From the NCBI GenBank assembly GCA_965549355.1, contig CBEVGD010000097.1:1-6129 (forward strand): a stretch of DNA of 6,129 bases. The letters run 5' to 3'. Shown one piece after another: positions 1-5,680 of the stretch (positions are counted from its first letter, which is position 1; each line of letters starts with the position of its first letter). The position numbers were made by a program, and so were the translations under genes. The DNA is from M55B120 sp965549355. GTDB lineage: Bacteria; Actinomycetota; Humimicrobiia; Humimicrobiales; Humimicrobiaceae. A model generated the notes under the pieces. The model saw only the letters and a list, made by a program, of their open reading frames with translations, was not told the DNA's origin and ran no database searches.

Positions 1-1156
1 TTAATATGGCGATGTCTTCAAGTCTGGTCCCATATGCTTTTTTTAGCAGTGAAATCTTGTTACAAATATGATTTGTCTCACCGATCATTGTAGAAAAACT
101 TTTGAGCTCTATCTCCCCGCAGCTTCGATTTTTATCCAGAGGGATATTCTCTTTAGCTATCCTTTCTTTATTGGTATCTATAAATCTGCCTGAAAGTGCA
201 GTTATGCCGGCGCTGCTTCTATGGTTTTCACTTAGAAAAAATACTCTTCCCTGTTTCTCAAGCCTCCTGTAAAGTTCTGTAAAATTATCAGTAACGGCAC
301 CCCTGAAGCCATATATAGCCTGGTCATCATTTCCAAAAAAAATACAATTATTATTAGATATGCTACTTATTATCCCGAGCTGGGCCCTATTAGTCTCCTG
401 AAACTCATCGATGATTATATATTCATATTTGCTTTGAAAATTTTTTCTTACTGAAGGTTTTCTATCCAGTATATTTGCTGCTTCCTGAAGAAGCATGCCG
501 TAATTATAGCTTTTGTTTTTTATAAGTACTTTGCTATATCTCGAATATATTCCTGAAAGTTCGGACAGGAGCGGAAAAGGATGCGGCGGGAATCTTTTTA
601 GAAGCATGTCAGGTTCCAGAAGGCTTTCCTGGGCTCTTAATATAAAATCAAATACTTCCTGCAGAAAACTCCTCGCAACATGGTTGGCAGAATTATAATA
701 GCGGCAAGTATACGGGTAATCCTTTTTTTTAAGGCCGCTTACGACCCTGCTCAGGAGATTCCATTGTTCGACTGAATTAAGGACATTTAATCCTCCCGCC
801 AAATCGTATCCCGCTTTATTATTGGATATCCCTTTCGAGATCTTTGCATTGAGATTTTCCTTATACTCCATTAGTCGCACTGAATCCAGAAAATCGATAC
901 AGAAGGAATAGAATGTCTCAATAGGGATCTCCCAGAGACTCTTATTGGAAGCAGCGGCACTACTTTCACGCAGTATCTTTGACCCTCTCCGGTTGAATGT
1001 AAATATTAAAATCCTTTTAGGGTCCACACCCTTTTTATCGATAAGGTATTTTATTATTGATAATAGGGTATGCGTCTTACCTGATCCAGGCGGACCTGTT
1101 ATAAGGCAATTACCTTTTCTTGAAGTTAAAAATTCTAATTCTTTTTTATCAAGCAT
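1..1156 (-). CDS. UvrD/Rep-family superfamily I DNA helicase, N-terminal part (3' end outside window)
   Basis: This is an ATP-driven 3'-5' DNA helicase of the UvrD/PcrA/Rep type, a family that acts in repair and recombination. The 385 residues visible carry the expected motifs in order: Walker A GPPGSGKT at 21-28, motif Ia ILIFTFN at 49-55, motif Ib-like TFYSF at 81-85, motif II DEFQETN at 250-256 (Mg/ATP residues D250 and E251), motif III QAIYGFRG at 279-286, and motif IV NHRSS at 311-315. The visible part ends in RLEDIAIL, the usual lead-in to helicase motif V and beyond, so only about the first half is present and any C-terminal nuclease domain cannot be judged. The start is fixed by an in-frame TAA only three codons upstream. 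The Shine-Dalgarno site is weak, so translation may be coupled to the 50-residue gene before it. Departures from consensus: Glu5 where the Q-motif glutamine usually sits, TFYS for TFHS, and GNDDQ for GDPDQ. Subfamily not assigned. Confidence 0.9.
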   Translation of the reverse strand, partial: MLDKKELEFLTSRKGNCLITGPPGSGKTHTLLSIIKYLIDKKGVDPKRILIFTFNRRGSKILRESSAAASNKSLWEIPIETFYSFCIDFLDSVRLMEYKENLNAKISKGISNNKAGYDLAGGLNVLNSVEQWNLLSRVVSGLKKKDYPYTCRYYNSANHVARSFLQEVFDFILRAQESLLEPDMLLKRFPPHPFPLLSELSGIYSRYSKVLIKNKSYNYGMLLQEAANILDRKPSVRKNFQSKYEYIIIDEFQETNRAQLGIISSISNNNCIFFGNDDQAIYGFRGAVTDNFTELYRRLEKQGRVFFLSENHRSSAGITALSGRFIDTNKERIAKENIPLDKNRSCGEIELKSFSTMIGETNHICNKISLLKKAYGTRLEDIAIL

Positions 1157-1162
1157 TAAGAA

Positions 1163-1315
1163 TTACTTAGCATTTATCTGTCTTAATTCAATCAATATCT
1201 CTTTTAAGAGGGTAAGCTCCAACCTTCTGAAATCAATATCGCTGGAAAGTTTTGCCCACCTTCTGGGATTATCTTCAGGAATATATTTATCAAGCTCCGA
1301 TAATATATCTGCCAT
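1163..1315 (-). CDS. 50-residue hypothetical protein upstream of and in frame with the helicase
   Basis: I do not recognise this protein. It is a 50-residue soluble, charged product starting MADILSELDKYIPEDNPRRW and ending in a likely amphipathic helix (about residues 28-47, rich in Leu, Ile, Glu, Arg and Lys), with no membrane segment or signal peptide. The start is supported by a Shine-Dalgarno site AAAGGA (1324-1329) eight bases upstream. It stops at TAA 1163-1165, six bases before the helicase ATG and in the same reading frame, so the two are almost certainly co-transcribed. The simplest reading is a small partner protein whose translation feeds the helicase, which lacks a good ribosome site of its own. 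Alternatives are the detached N-terminus of a formerly longer helicase, or a sequencing or genuine nonsense change. The codon pattern and ribosome site make it more than a chance frame, but no function can be given. Confidence 0.68.
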   Translation of the reverse strand: MADILSELDKYIPEDNPRRWAKLSSDIDFRRLELTLLKEILIELRQINAK

Positions 1316-1500
1316 CTTTTTTGTCCTTTCCTTATTGATCCATTTTTAAATTATCTTTTAATTTATAAAAATTATTCCCACAGACACGGCACATCCTGCG
1401 GAATCTGTATCGGCATATTCATAACTGCCTTTAAGCCAAAAAACAAATATAATAATAGTGCCAGGCTAAAAGTAGAGCCTGGAATTCCCATACAAAAAAC
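1316..1500. other. Intergenic region between the helicase operon and tRNA-Gly
   Basis: No firm gene is seen in these 185 bases. They contain a candidate minus-strand terminator hairpin (1461-1482), a doubtful 39-codon frame (1372-1491, minus) and a very A+T-rich stretch (about 1340-1378) that presumably holds the promoter of the 50-residue gene and helicase. TATAAA- and GATAAT-like hexamers occur there, but none has a convincing -35 box at the right distance, so no promoter is called. Confidence 0.6.
1455..1482 (-). terminator. Possible intrinsic terminator downstream of tRNA-Gly
   Basis: A seven-base-pair stem CCAGGCT/AGCCTGG (1476-1482 with 1461-1467, loop of eight bases) lies 18 bases past the tRNA 3' end on the minus strand. 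It is followed by a broken T-rich run (CACTATTATTATATTTG, then six Ts). The stem is G+C-rich, but the T tract does not abut it, so this is a moderate terminator candidate for the tRNA transcript. On the plus strand no T run follows. Confidence 0.5.
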
Positions 1501-1574
1501 TGGAGCGGGCTACGGGAATCGAACCCGTCTCCTGAGCTTGGGAAGCTCATGTACTACCAATATACTAAGCCCGC
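1501..1574 (-). tRNA. tRNA-Gly (anticodon CCC)
   Basis: The minus strand folds as a complete 74-base tRNA. The acceptor stem is GCGGGCT/AGCCCGC (7 bp), the anticodon stem TGAGC/GCTCA encloses the loop TTCCCAA, and the T arm is ACGGG-TTCGATT-CCCGT. The 3' end is discriminator T followed by an encoded CCA. The anticodon CCC reads the glycine codon GGG. The D arm is the least regular part (GTAT/GTAC with an ATTGGTA loop) but contains the expected GG. The amaP-like gene lies upstream on the same strand, ending 65 bases away, with no clear terminator between, so the tRNA may come from its own weak promoter, from read-through, or both. Confidence 0.96.
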
Positions 1575-1600
1575 CTGCGCTGCTGTTCACTCTAAAACAA

Positions 1601-1629
1601 TTTATATTCTTTTAGAAATAAGTCGATAA
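1601..1629 (-). promoter_or_regulatory. Weak candidate promoter for tRNA-Gly
   Basis: On the minus strand a TATAAA hexamer (1601-1606) stands 17 bases after TTATCG (1624-1629). The -10 matches five of six consensus positions, the -35 only three. Transcription would begin near 1594, giving a leader of about 20 bases before the mature tRNA. An imperfectly related feature, the 7-bp A+T-rich inverted repeat TCTAAAA/TTTTAGA at 1591-1597 and 1610-1616, overlaps this site. It has no T tract and is not a terminator. Confidence 0.3.
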
Positions 1630-1639
1630 AAATGGATAT

Positions 1640-2272
1640 TTATTCTTCGCTATCTTCGAAGTCTGTACTATTTTCAGTCTTCACTTCATCAGGGACCATA
1701 TCCTTCCCTGCTTCTTCTACCGTTTCCAACTTATCTTCCGCTATCTTTTTGGGAGTGATCCCTACAATGGTCAAATTTGTCTTTGTGACTTTTATTCCAA
1801 GCTTTTCAGAAGCGATTCCGGCAGCTTCCCTTACAATCTCCTGCATCTTGTCAGGAATGTTCTGATCCTCATTCAGGCTTGCCAGTATGTTTACTATTAT
1901 TCCACCGGACTTTGGCACTATTTCGACTTTCGTATTTTCCAGACCTTCCAATTTACTTAAAGAAGCCTTTATCTGTGCAGCTATTGTACCGATGGTTATC
2001 ATGGCATAACCGGATTTAGAACTTGAAATGCTTGCTGCGCGCGTCCTTTTGGGATAAAACTCCAGAATAAGCAGGAAGATGCATATTATAAAAATAAAGA
2101 GCAGTGCAAGAGTCGCGATATATGGATTTATATTATAATCCGGATTGAGCAACCTGCTGACAGTATCGGACCACTTTAAAAAATTTGCAAACTCATTTGC
2201 TATAGAAAGAAGACAAAACAGTGCAAGACATATTAATACCAGCACAACTATTACCTTATTAAAAATATTCAT
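1640..2272 (-). CDS. amaP: AmaP-like membrane protein with Asp23/Gls24-type domain
   Basis: This 210-residue protein has two N-terminal transmembrane helices (about 5-25 and 51-72), a basic PKRTR stop-transfer stretch at 74-78, an Asp23/alkaline-shock-like domain (about 86-171, starting at GYAMITIGTIAAQIKASL) and an acidic, probably disordered tail (about 178-210). This architecture is that of AmaP, which in staphylococci anchors the cell-envelope-stress protein Asp23 to the membrane; that role is known for the family and inferred here. The start at 2272 is chosen because AAGGAG (2278-2283) sits five bases upstream; an in-frame ATG at 2350 lies upstream of the promoter -10 and has no ribosome site. 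No separate asp23 gene is present in the window, so the partner must be elsewhere. The gene symbol is by architecture, not orthology. It lies upstream of tRNA-Gly on the same strand. Confidence 0.78.
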   Translation of the reverse strand: MNIFNKVIVVLVLICLALFCLLSIANEFANFLKWSDTVSRLLNPDYNINPYIATLALLFIFIICIFLLILEFYPKRTRAASISSSKSGYAMITIGTIAAQIKASLSKLEGLENTKVEIVPKSGGIIVNILASLNEDQNIPDKMQEIVREAAGIASEKLGIKVTKTNLTIVGITPKKIAEDKLETVEEAGKDMVPDEVKTENSTDFEDSEE

Positions 2273-2312
2273 ATCCACTCCTTGTATCGTAGACTTATAT
2301 AATAATTCAGAT

Positions 2313-2340
2313 ATTATAATACCAATATTGAAAAGTTCAA
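2313..2340 (-). promoter_or_regulatory. Sigma-A-type promoter of the amaP-like gene
   Basis: On the minus strand TTGAAC (2335-2340) is followed 16 bases later by a perfect TATAAT (2313-2318). The start would be near 2306, about 34 bases before the ATG, which leaves room for the AAGGAG ribosome site. It is the best promoter match in the window. A 7-bp A+T-only inverted repeat, TATAATA/TATTATA (2298-2304 and 2312-2318), overlaps the -10 and presumed start point, and could be either an operator or a by-product of A+T richness. Confidence 0.65.
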
Positions 2341-2479
2341 TCAATAGCACAAAGGTTCAAACTTTTTGCTGTTTTTCATCTCTCTGCCGGATTGTCTTCT
2401 ATTACTGCTAAATAACCTAATCTATCTTTTATAATTGATGTTCTCAAAATTTTAAAACATCTGCCCTCTTTTTCAGTCT

Positions 2480-2485
2480 TATAAT
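2480..2485 (+). promoter_or_regulatory. Candidate -10 element for the lipid kinase gene
   Basis: A perfect TATAAT lies 43 bases before the kinase ATG on the plus strand. No good -35 box is found 16-18 bases upstream (the sequence there reads acatct), so this would be a weak or activator-dependent promoter if used. Confidence 0.33.
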
Positions 2486-2528
2486 ACTAAGGATTGTTAC
2501 AAGGAAAATTTTTATCGAAAGGCTCACT

Positions 2529-3404
2529 ATGAAAACACTGGTAATCATTAATCCGTCTTCTGCCGGAGGCAGGGCATTAGAATCACGCGGAGAAATAGAA
2601 TCAGGTCTTCTTGCACAAAATATTGACTATAAGATTCACATTTCTAAAAGTCTTGAAGACATGGTCAGTACCGCGAAAAGCAATCTGGCATCTGATTTTG
2701 AAAACTTTATCGCTGTCGGCGGAGACGGGACCATCCACTATATAGCAAATGTACTTGCAGGAAGCAATAAGAAAATTGGTGCCATACCTATGGGATCAGG
2801 TAATGATGCTGCTACCAATCTCGGCATCTCCTCTGATATTGCAGACTGCTGCAAAATAATCAGGAATGGAAAGACAAAAAGTATTGATATGGGCCTGATC
2901 AATGATAAATATTATTATTTATGTATTGCAGGATCAGGTTTTGATTCCAAAGTCACTGATCTTGCAAATAATACCAGACTTCCCCTAAAAGGACCCTCCA
3001 AGTATAAATATTCAGTATACAAAACCCTTTTGACCTTCAGATCAAAAGAATTTACCTTTTCATGCAATGGACAGGAAAGGAAGTTGCAGGGAATGCTTGT
3101 AGCTGCTTCAAATATGCCCAGTTACGGGGGCGGAATGAAGATAGCGCCTGATGCCGACCCCTGTGACAGCCTGCTTGATGTATGTATAATAAAGAGGATG
3201 AGCAAGCTTCATTTTATAAAAGTATTCCCAAGGGTCTTTGAGGGGAAACATACAGATGACACGGGTGTTGAAATATTCAGGACCTCTGAGCTTATGCTTT
3301 CCAGTGAATATAATTTCAGTATATATGCCGACGGAGAATATATATGCAAGCTTCCGGCAAAGCTTAAGATCGTCCCCCGTATTCTTGATTTCCTTGTACC
3401 TTAG
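2529..3404 (+). CDS. YegS/BmrU-family lipid (diacylglycerol) kinase
   Basis: This 291-residue protein is a soluble lipid kinase of the DagK catalytic family that would phosphorylate diacylglycerol or a related lipid with ATP at the membrane surface, returning it to phospholipid synthesis. Diagnostic features in order: an N-terminal INPSSAGG nucleotide-fold start (7-14), the GGDGT ATP-binding motif at 64-68, the IPMGSGNDAA loop at 86-95 (family form LPxGTxND), the AGSGFDSKV segment at 134-142, GGGMKIAPDA at 200-209, and ADGE at 267-270, whose Glu270 aligns with the proposed catalytic base of bacterial DgkB-type kinases. The length is normal for the family (about 290-310). The ATG at 2529 has AAAGG six bases upstream. 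The precise lipid substrate cannot be read from sequence, since this family includes diacylglycerol, phosphatidylglycerol and other lipid kinases. It stands alone, divergent from the amaP-like gene and convergent with the binding-protein gene. Confidence 0.93.
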   Translation: MKTLVIINPSSAGGRALESRGEIESGLLAQNIDYKIHISKSLEDMVSTAKSNLASDFENFIAVGGDGTIHYIANVLAGSNKKIGAIPMGSGNDAATNLGISSDIADCCKIIRNGKTKSIDMGLINDKYYYLCIAGSGFDSKVTDLANNTRLPLKGPSKYKYSVYKTLLTFRSKEFTFSCNGQERKLQGMLVAASNMPSYGGGMKIAPDADPCDSLLDVCIIKRMSKLHFIKVFPRVFEGKHTDDTGVEIFRTSELMLSSEYNFSIYADGEYICKLPAKLKIVPRILDFLVP

Positions 3405-3465
3405 GCCTTGATCTGTTTAAAAACAACTGACTGCAAGCTCAGGTTCCGATTTCTCGGACAGTATT
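3405..3465. other. Convergent intergenic gap without a convincing terminator
   Basis: The 61 bases between the ends of the lipid kinase and binding-protein genes hold only small hairpins: TCCGA/TCGGA (3445-3449 with 3454-3458, loop TTTC) with no T run on either side, and a 4-bp CTGA/TCAG stem whose minus-strand copy is followed by TTGTTTTT. Either could contribute to termination, but neither is strong enough to call. Confidence 0.4.
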
Positions 3466-4668
3466 CTAGTTATAACGTACCCATGCTCCATCTTTTATTG
3501 TGAAAACCGTTGAAAGAGGGGCGGTTCTGTCCCCATTTGAATCAAATTCTATATGCCCGGTTATTCCCTCATATGAAGTGGCCCTTAATTCTTCCATAAA
3601 ATCCTGCGGAAGAATTGAATTTGACCTTTTCATGGATTCAATAGCAAGAAGGATCGCATCATATGCATATGGGGCATACTGCCCCGGCCCATCTATTGAA
3701 AGCTCCCTATCTTCTTTAAGCACCGCGAGCATATCATTATATGAATGCCAGAAATCAATTGCTCCCTGATCAGTTGTATACATAGCAGTCGATGGAGGTT
3801 CCGGAATAATAGCGATCAGCCCCTCCAGATCCGAATTTTCAGCTGCTGTAAAAATATTTTCGCTCATGCCCATCGTCTCAGTAATAAACCCCGCATCAAT
3901 GCCAATATTCCCTGTCTCTTTCATCAGAAGGGCAAGCTCATCATATCTGGCTACACAAAAAATATAGTCTGGCTCATCTATTAACAGATTTCCTGCAACT
4001 ACAGCAAGGTCTTCCTTGCTAAACTCAATAGAATATGGTTCCCCCAGTACTTCCTGTCCCTTTTCGGCCAATAGTTCCTGAATGTAATCTACAAGATTCT
4101 CTGAATATTCTTCCCGGTTATCTATCAGTACCAATCTCCGGGGCCTGGCCTCTTCAATAATAAAATCTGCAATATTCTCGATTTTCTGTCTGTTATTTAT
4201 AATTACCCTGAAGAAATTATCCCCTTCTCCAGCAGTCTCGGTCTTCTGGGAAAAAGGAGAGATAAGCGGAATATTATATTCTTCATAAACCGGAATAGAA
4301 ACCCGCGTGGTACCGTCAAAAGTAGAGCCGATAACTATTGAAACACCCTGGTCGACCAACTCCCGCGCAATAAGAAATGCTTTTTCTGGATTTCCTTCAT
4401 CATCCCTGCTTATAAGCTCTATATTATATTCAAATCCTCCAATCATTACAGGAGAGATAGTTGAGACCGCCAGCTCAAGGCTCACAAGCTGTTCCTCGCC
4501 AAAGGACCTGTACTCTCCTGAAAGAACTGCCTGGTTCCCGATTTTTATTATCCTTTCCCTTGTATCGCAAGAAGATGCGTTTAATCCTACAATGGCTGTC
4601 ACAGCAATAATAATCACAGTCATCATTATTTTTATATATTTTCCCCTGCTGGAGAATAGATTTTTCAT
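3466..4668 (-). CDS. ABC transporter substrate-binding lipoprotein, branched-chain amino acid (LivJ) type
   Basis: This 400-residue extracytoplasmic binding protein has the type-1 periplasmic fold of the Leu/Ile/Val-binding family (Peripla_BP_6). The N-terminus has basic residues (K2, R8, K10, K13), a hydrophobic stretch at about 14-29 and a cysteine at 34 (ASSC), which suggests lipid anchoring; the usual lipobox Leu at -3 is an Ala, so this is probable rather than certain. The fold starts at IKIGNQAVLSGEYRSFGEEQ (41-60); ISRDDEGNPEKAFLIARELV (86-105), VIGSTFDGTTRVSIPVYEEY (112-131) and the closing segment YAPYAYDAILLAIE (331-344) fit the family well. The ligand is unknown; amino acids, amides and other small solutes are all possible. 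The start at 4668 is preferred over an in-frame ATG at 4752 because AGGGG (4675-4679) lies six bases upstream and the signal peptide then begins at the N-terminus. No permease or ATPase gene adjoins it. Confidence 0.9.
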   Translation of the reverse strand: MKNLFSSRGKYIKIMMTVIIIAVTAIVGLNASSCDTRERIIKIGNQAVLSGEYRSFGEEQLVSLELAVSTISPVMIGGFEYNIELISRDDEGNPEKAFLIARELVDQGVSIVIGSTFDGTTRVSIPVYEEYNIPLISPFSQKTETAGEGDNFFRVIINNRQKIENIADFIIEEARPRRLVLIDNREEYSENLVDYIQELLAEKGQEVLGEPYSIEFSKEDLAVVAGNLLIDEPDYIFCVARYDELALLMKETGNIGIDAGFITETMGMSENIFTAAENSDLEGLIAIIPEPPSTAMYTTDQGAIDFWHSYNDMLAVLKEDRELSIDGPGQYAPYAYDAILLAIESMKRSNSILPQDFMEELRATSYEGITGHIEFDSNGDRTAPLSTVFTIKDGAWVRYN

Positions 4669-4711
4669 AAACTTCCCCTGAACAAAACAGTCAAATTGCA
4701 AAAACATAAAG

Positions 4712-4739
4712 ATTATATCAAAAAAAGGATAATTAATAA
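4712..4739 (-). promoter_or_regulatory. Candidate promoter of the binding-protein gene
   Basis: A perfect TATAAT (4712-4717, minus strand) is preceded after a 16-base spacer by TTATTA (4734-4739), a three-of-six match to the -35 consensus. The start would fall near 4705, giving a leader of about 37 bases ahead of the ATG. It also shows that the longer in-frame start at 4752 lies upstream of the promoter. Confidence 0.45.
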
Positions 4740-4820
4740 TTATTTTTAGCATAAATTATGTTAAAATTTAGAAGTATTAAAATAACACAAAAAAATCGGT
4801 CGAACAAGTCATCTTATCTA

Positions 4821-4827
4821 AAGGAGG
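4821..4827 (+). promoter_or_regulatory. Strong Shine-Dalgarno site of the DegV-family gene
   Basis: AAGGAGG is a full anti-Shine-Dalgarno match placed four bases before the ATG at 4832. It fixes the start and predicts efficient translation. The upstream A+T-rich region (about 4725-4790) must hold the promoter. TTATGT and TAAAAT 16 bases apart (about 4757-4784) are the best pair seen, but the -35 match is poor. Confidence 0.8.
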
Positions 4828-4831
4828 TAAT

Positions 4832-5680
4832 ATGAGTAGAATAGGCATAGTCACTGACAGTACAAGCGATCTACCCAAAGGCTCAATTGAAAAGTATAAT
4901 ATAACTTCGGTGCCCCTTTCGGTGATCTTCAGGGAAGAAACATTTCTTGATGACGGAAAAGAGATAACAATTGAAGAATTCTACAAGAAATTAAGATCAG
5001 CCGAGAAGCTTCCTACGACAACACAGCCTACTCCTGGAGATTTTGTCGACACCTACAAAACTTTGCTGGAAAGATACGACAGCATCATTTCCATCCATAT
5101 TTCTAAAAAGATGTCAGGGACCATCAATTCAGCCGAAATGGCAAAACAGCAGCTGTCTGATGCCGATATTACGATCATTGACTCTGAGTGCGTACATATG
5201 TCTCTTGGTTTTCTGGCGCTTGAAGCAGCAAAGCTTGCTGATGAAGGCGGATCTAAAGAAGACATACTTAGCGGGGTCAAAACCCTAAAAAGTAAGGTAA
5301 AGGAGCTATTTGTTCCCAGCACCCTTGAGTTTTTGAAAAAAGGCGGCAGGATCGGAAAAGCCAAGGGACTTATTGCATCGCTTCTGGATATCAAACCGAT
5401 ACTTGCCATACATGATGGCGAAGTATCTCAGTTTAAAACTACGAGAAGGTGGAACCAGGCTAAAACTGAACTTATAAACTCCATGGAATCCATGATAGAG
5501 GATCCCGGAAAGCTGGTAGCCTCAGTTGGCGATTCGGACGCGGAGGAAGACGGAATTGAAATATTTGATAGAATAAAAGAAAAATTTAATCCAAAAGAAA
5601 TTTTCAGGGTCAATGTTGGAACCGTGGTAGGCACTCATCTGGGTCCGGGAGGCATAGCAGTATCATTTTATGAAGATTAG
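4832..5680 (+). CDS. DegV-family fatty-acid-binding protein (FakB-like)
   Basis: This 282-residue cytoplasmic protein is of the DegV family, whose studied members (FakB) hold a fatty acid and present it to the kinase FakA for phosphorylation, so that exogenous or recycled acyl chains enter phospholipid synthesis. Family marks in order: VTDSTSDLP (7-15), TTTQPTPGDF (62-71, the usual TSQPS region), HISKKMSGT (89-97), IDSECVHMSLGFLALEAAKL (116-135), LEFLKKGGRIGKAKGLIASL (165-184) followed by IKPIL, and the C-terminal GTVVGTHLGPGGIAVSFYED (263-282). The conserved Thr, Ser and His positions that contact the acyl carboxylate in FakB proteins are represented by the TTT, SGT and GTH motifs. The length is typical. 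No fakA gene is visible, and acyl-chain preference cannot be inferred. The following cyclo-ligase gene overlaps its end by 11 bases, implying one transcript. Confidence 0.93.
   Translation: MSRIGIVTDSTSDLPKGSIEKYNITSVPLSVIFREETFLDDGKEITIEEFYKKLRSAEKLPTTTQPTPGDFVDTYKTLLERYDSIISIHISKKMSGTINSAEMAKQQLSDADITIIDSECVHMSLGFLALEAAKLADEGGSKEDILSGVKTLKSKVKELFVPSTLEFLKKGGRIGKAKGLIASLLDIKPILAIHDGEVSQFKTTRRWNQAKTELINSMESMIEDPGKLVASVGDSDAEEDGIEIFDRIKEKFNPKEIFRVNVGTVVGTHLGPGGIAVSFYED

Noticed and set aside
513..698. A 61-codon plus-strand open frame
   Set aside because: It lies opposite the helicase coding sequence and shows no recognisable domain or ribosome site.
945..1349. A 134-codon plus-strand open frame
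   Set aside because: It is antisense to the helicase N-terminus and the 50-residue gene, whose minus-strand frames carry clear motifs and a ribosome site.
1591..1616. Inverted repeat TCTAAAA/TTTTAGA as a terminator for the amaP-like gene
   Set aside because: The stem is A+T-rich with a 12-base loop and no following T run; it more likely belongs to promoter-type A+T-rich sequence before the tRNA.
2341..2528. Riboswitch or structured leader before the lipid kinase
   Set aside because: I found no conserved riboswitch-like stems or a terminator/antiterminator pair, and the likely leader is only about 37 bases.
3445..3458. Hairpin TCCGA-TTTC-TCGGA as a bidirectional terminator
   Set aside because: The stem is only five pairs and has no T tract on either strand.
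3500..4681. Several plus-strand open frames (3500-3769, 3745-3984, 4307-4681)
   Set aside because: All are antisense to the binding-protein gene, have serine/isoleucine-rich, non-protein-like composition and no supporting start sites.
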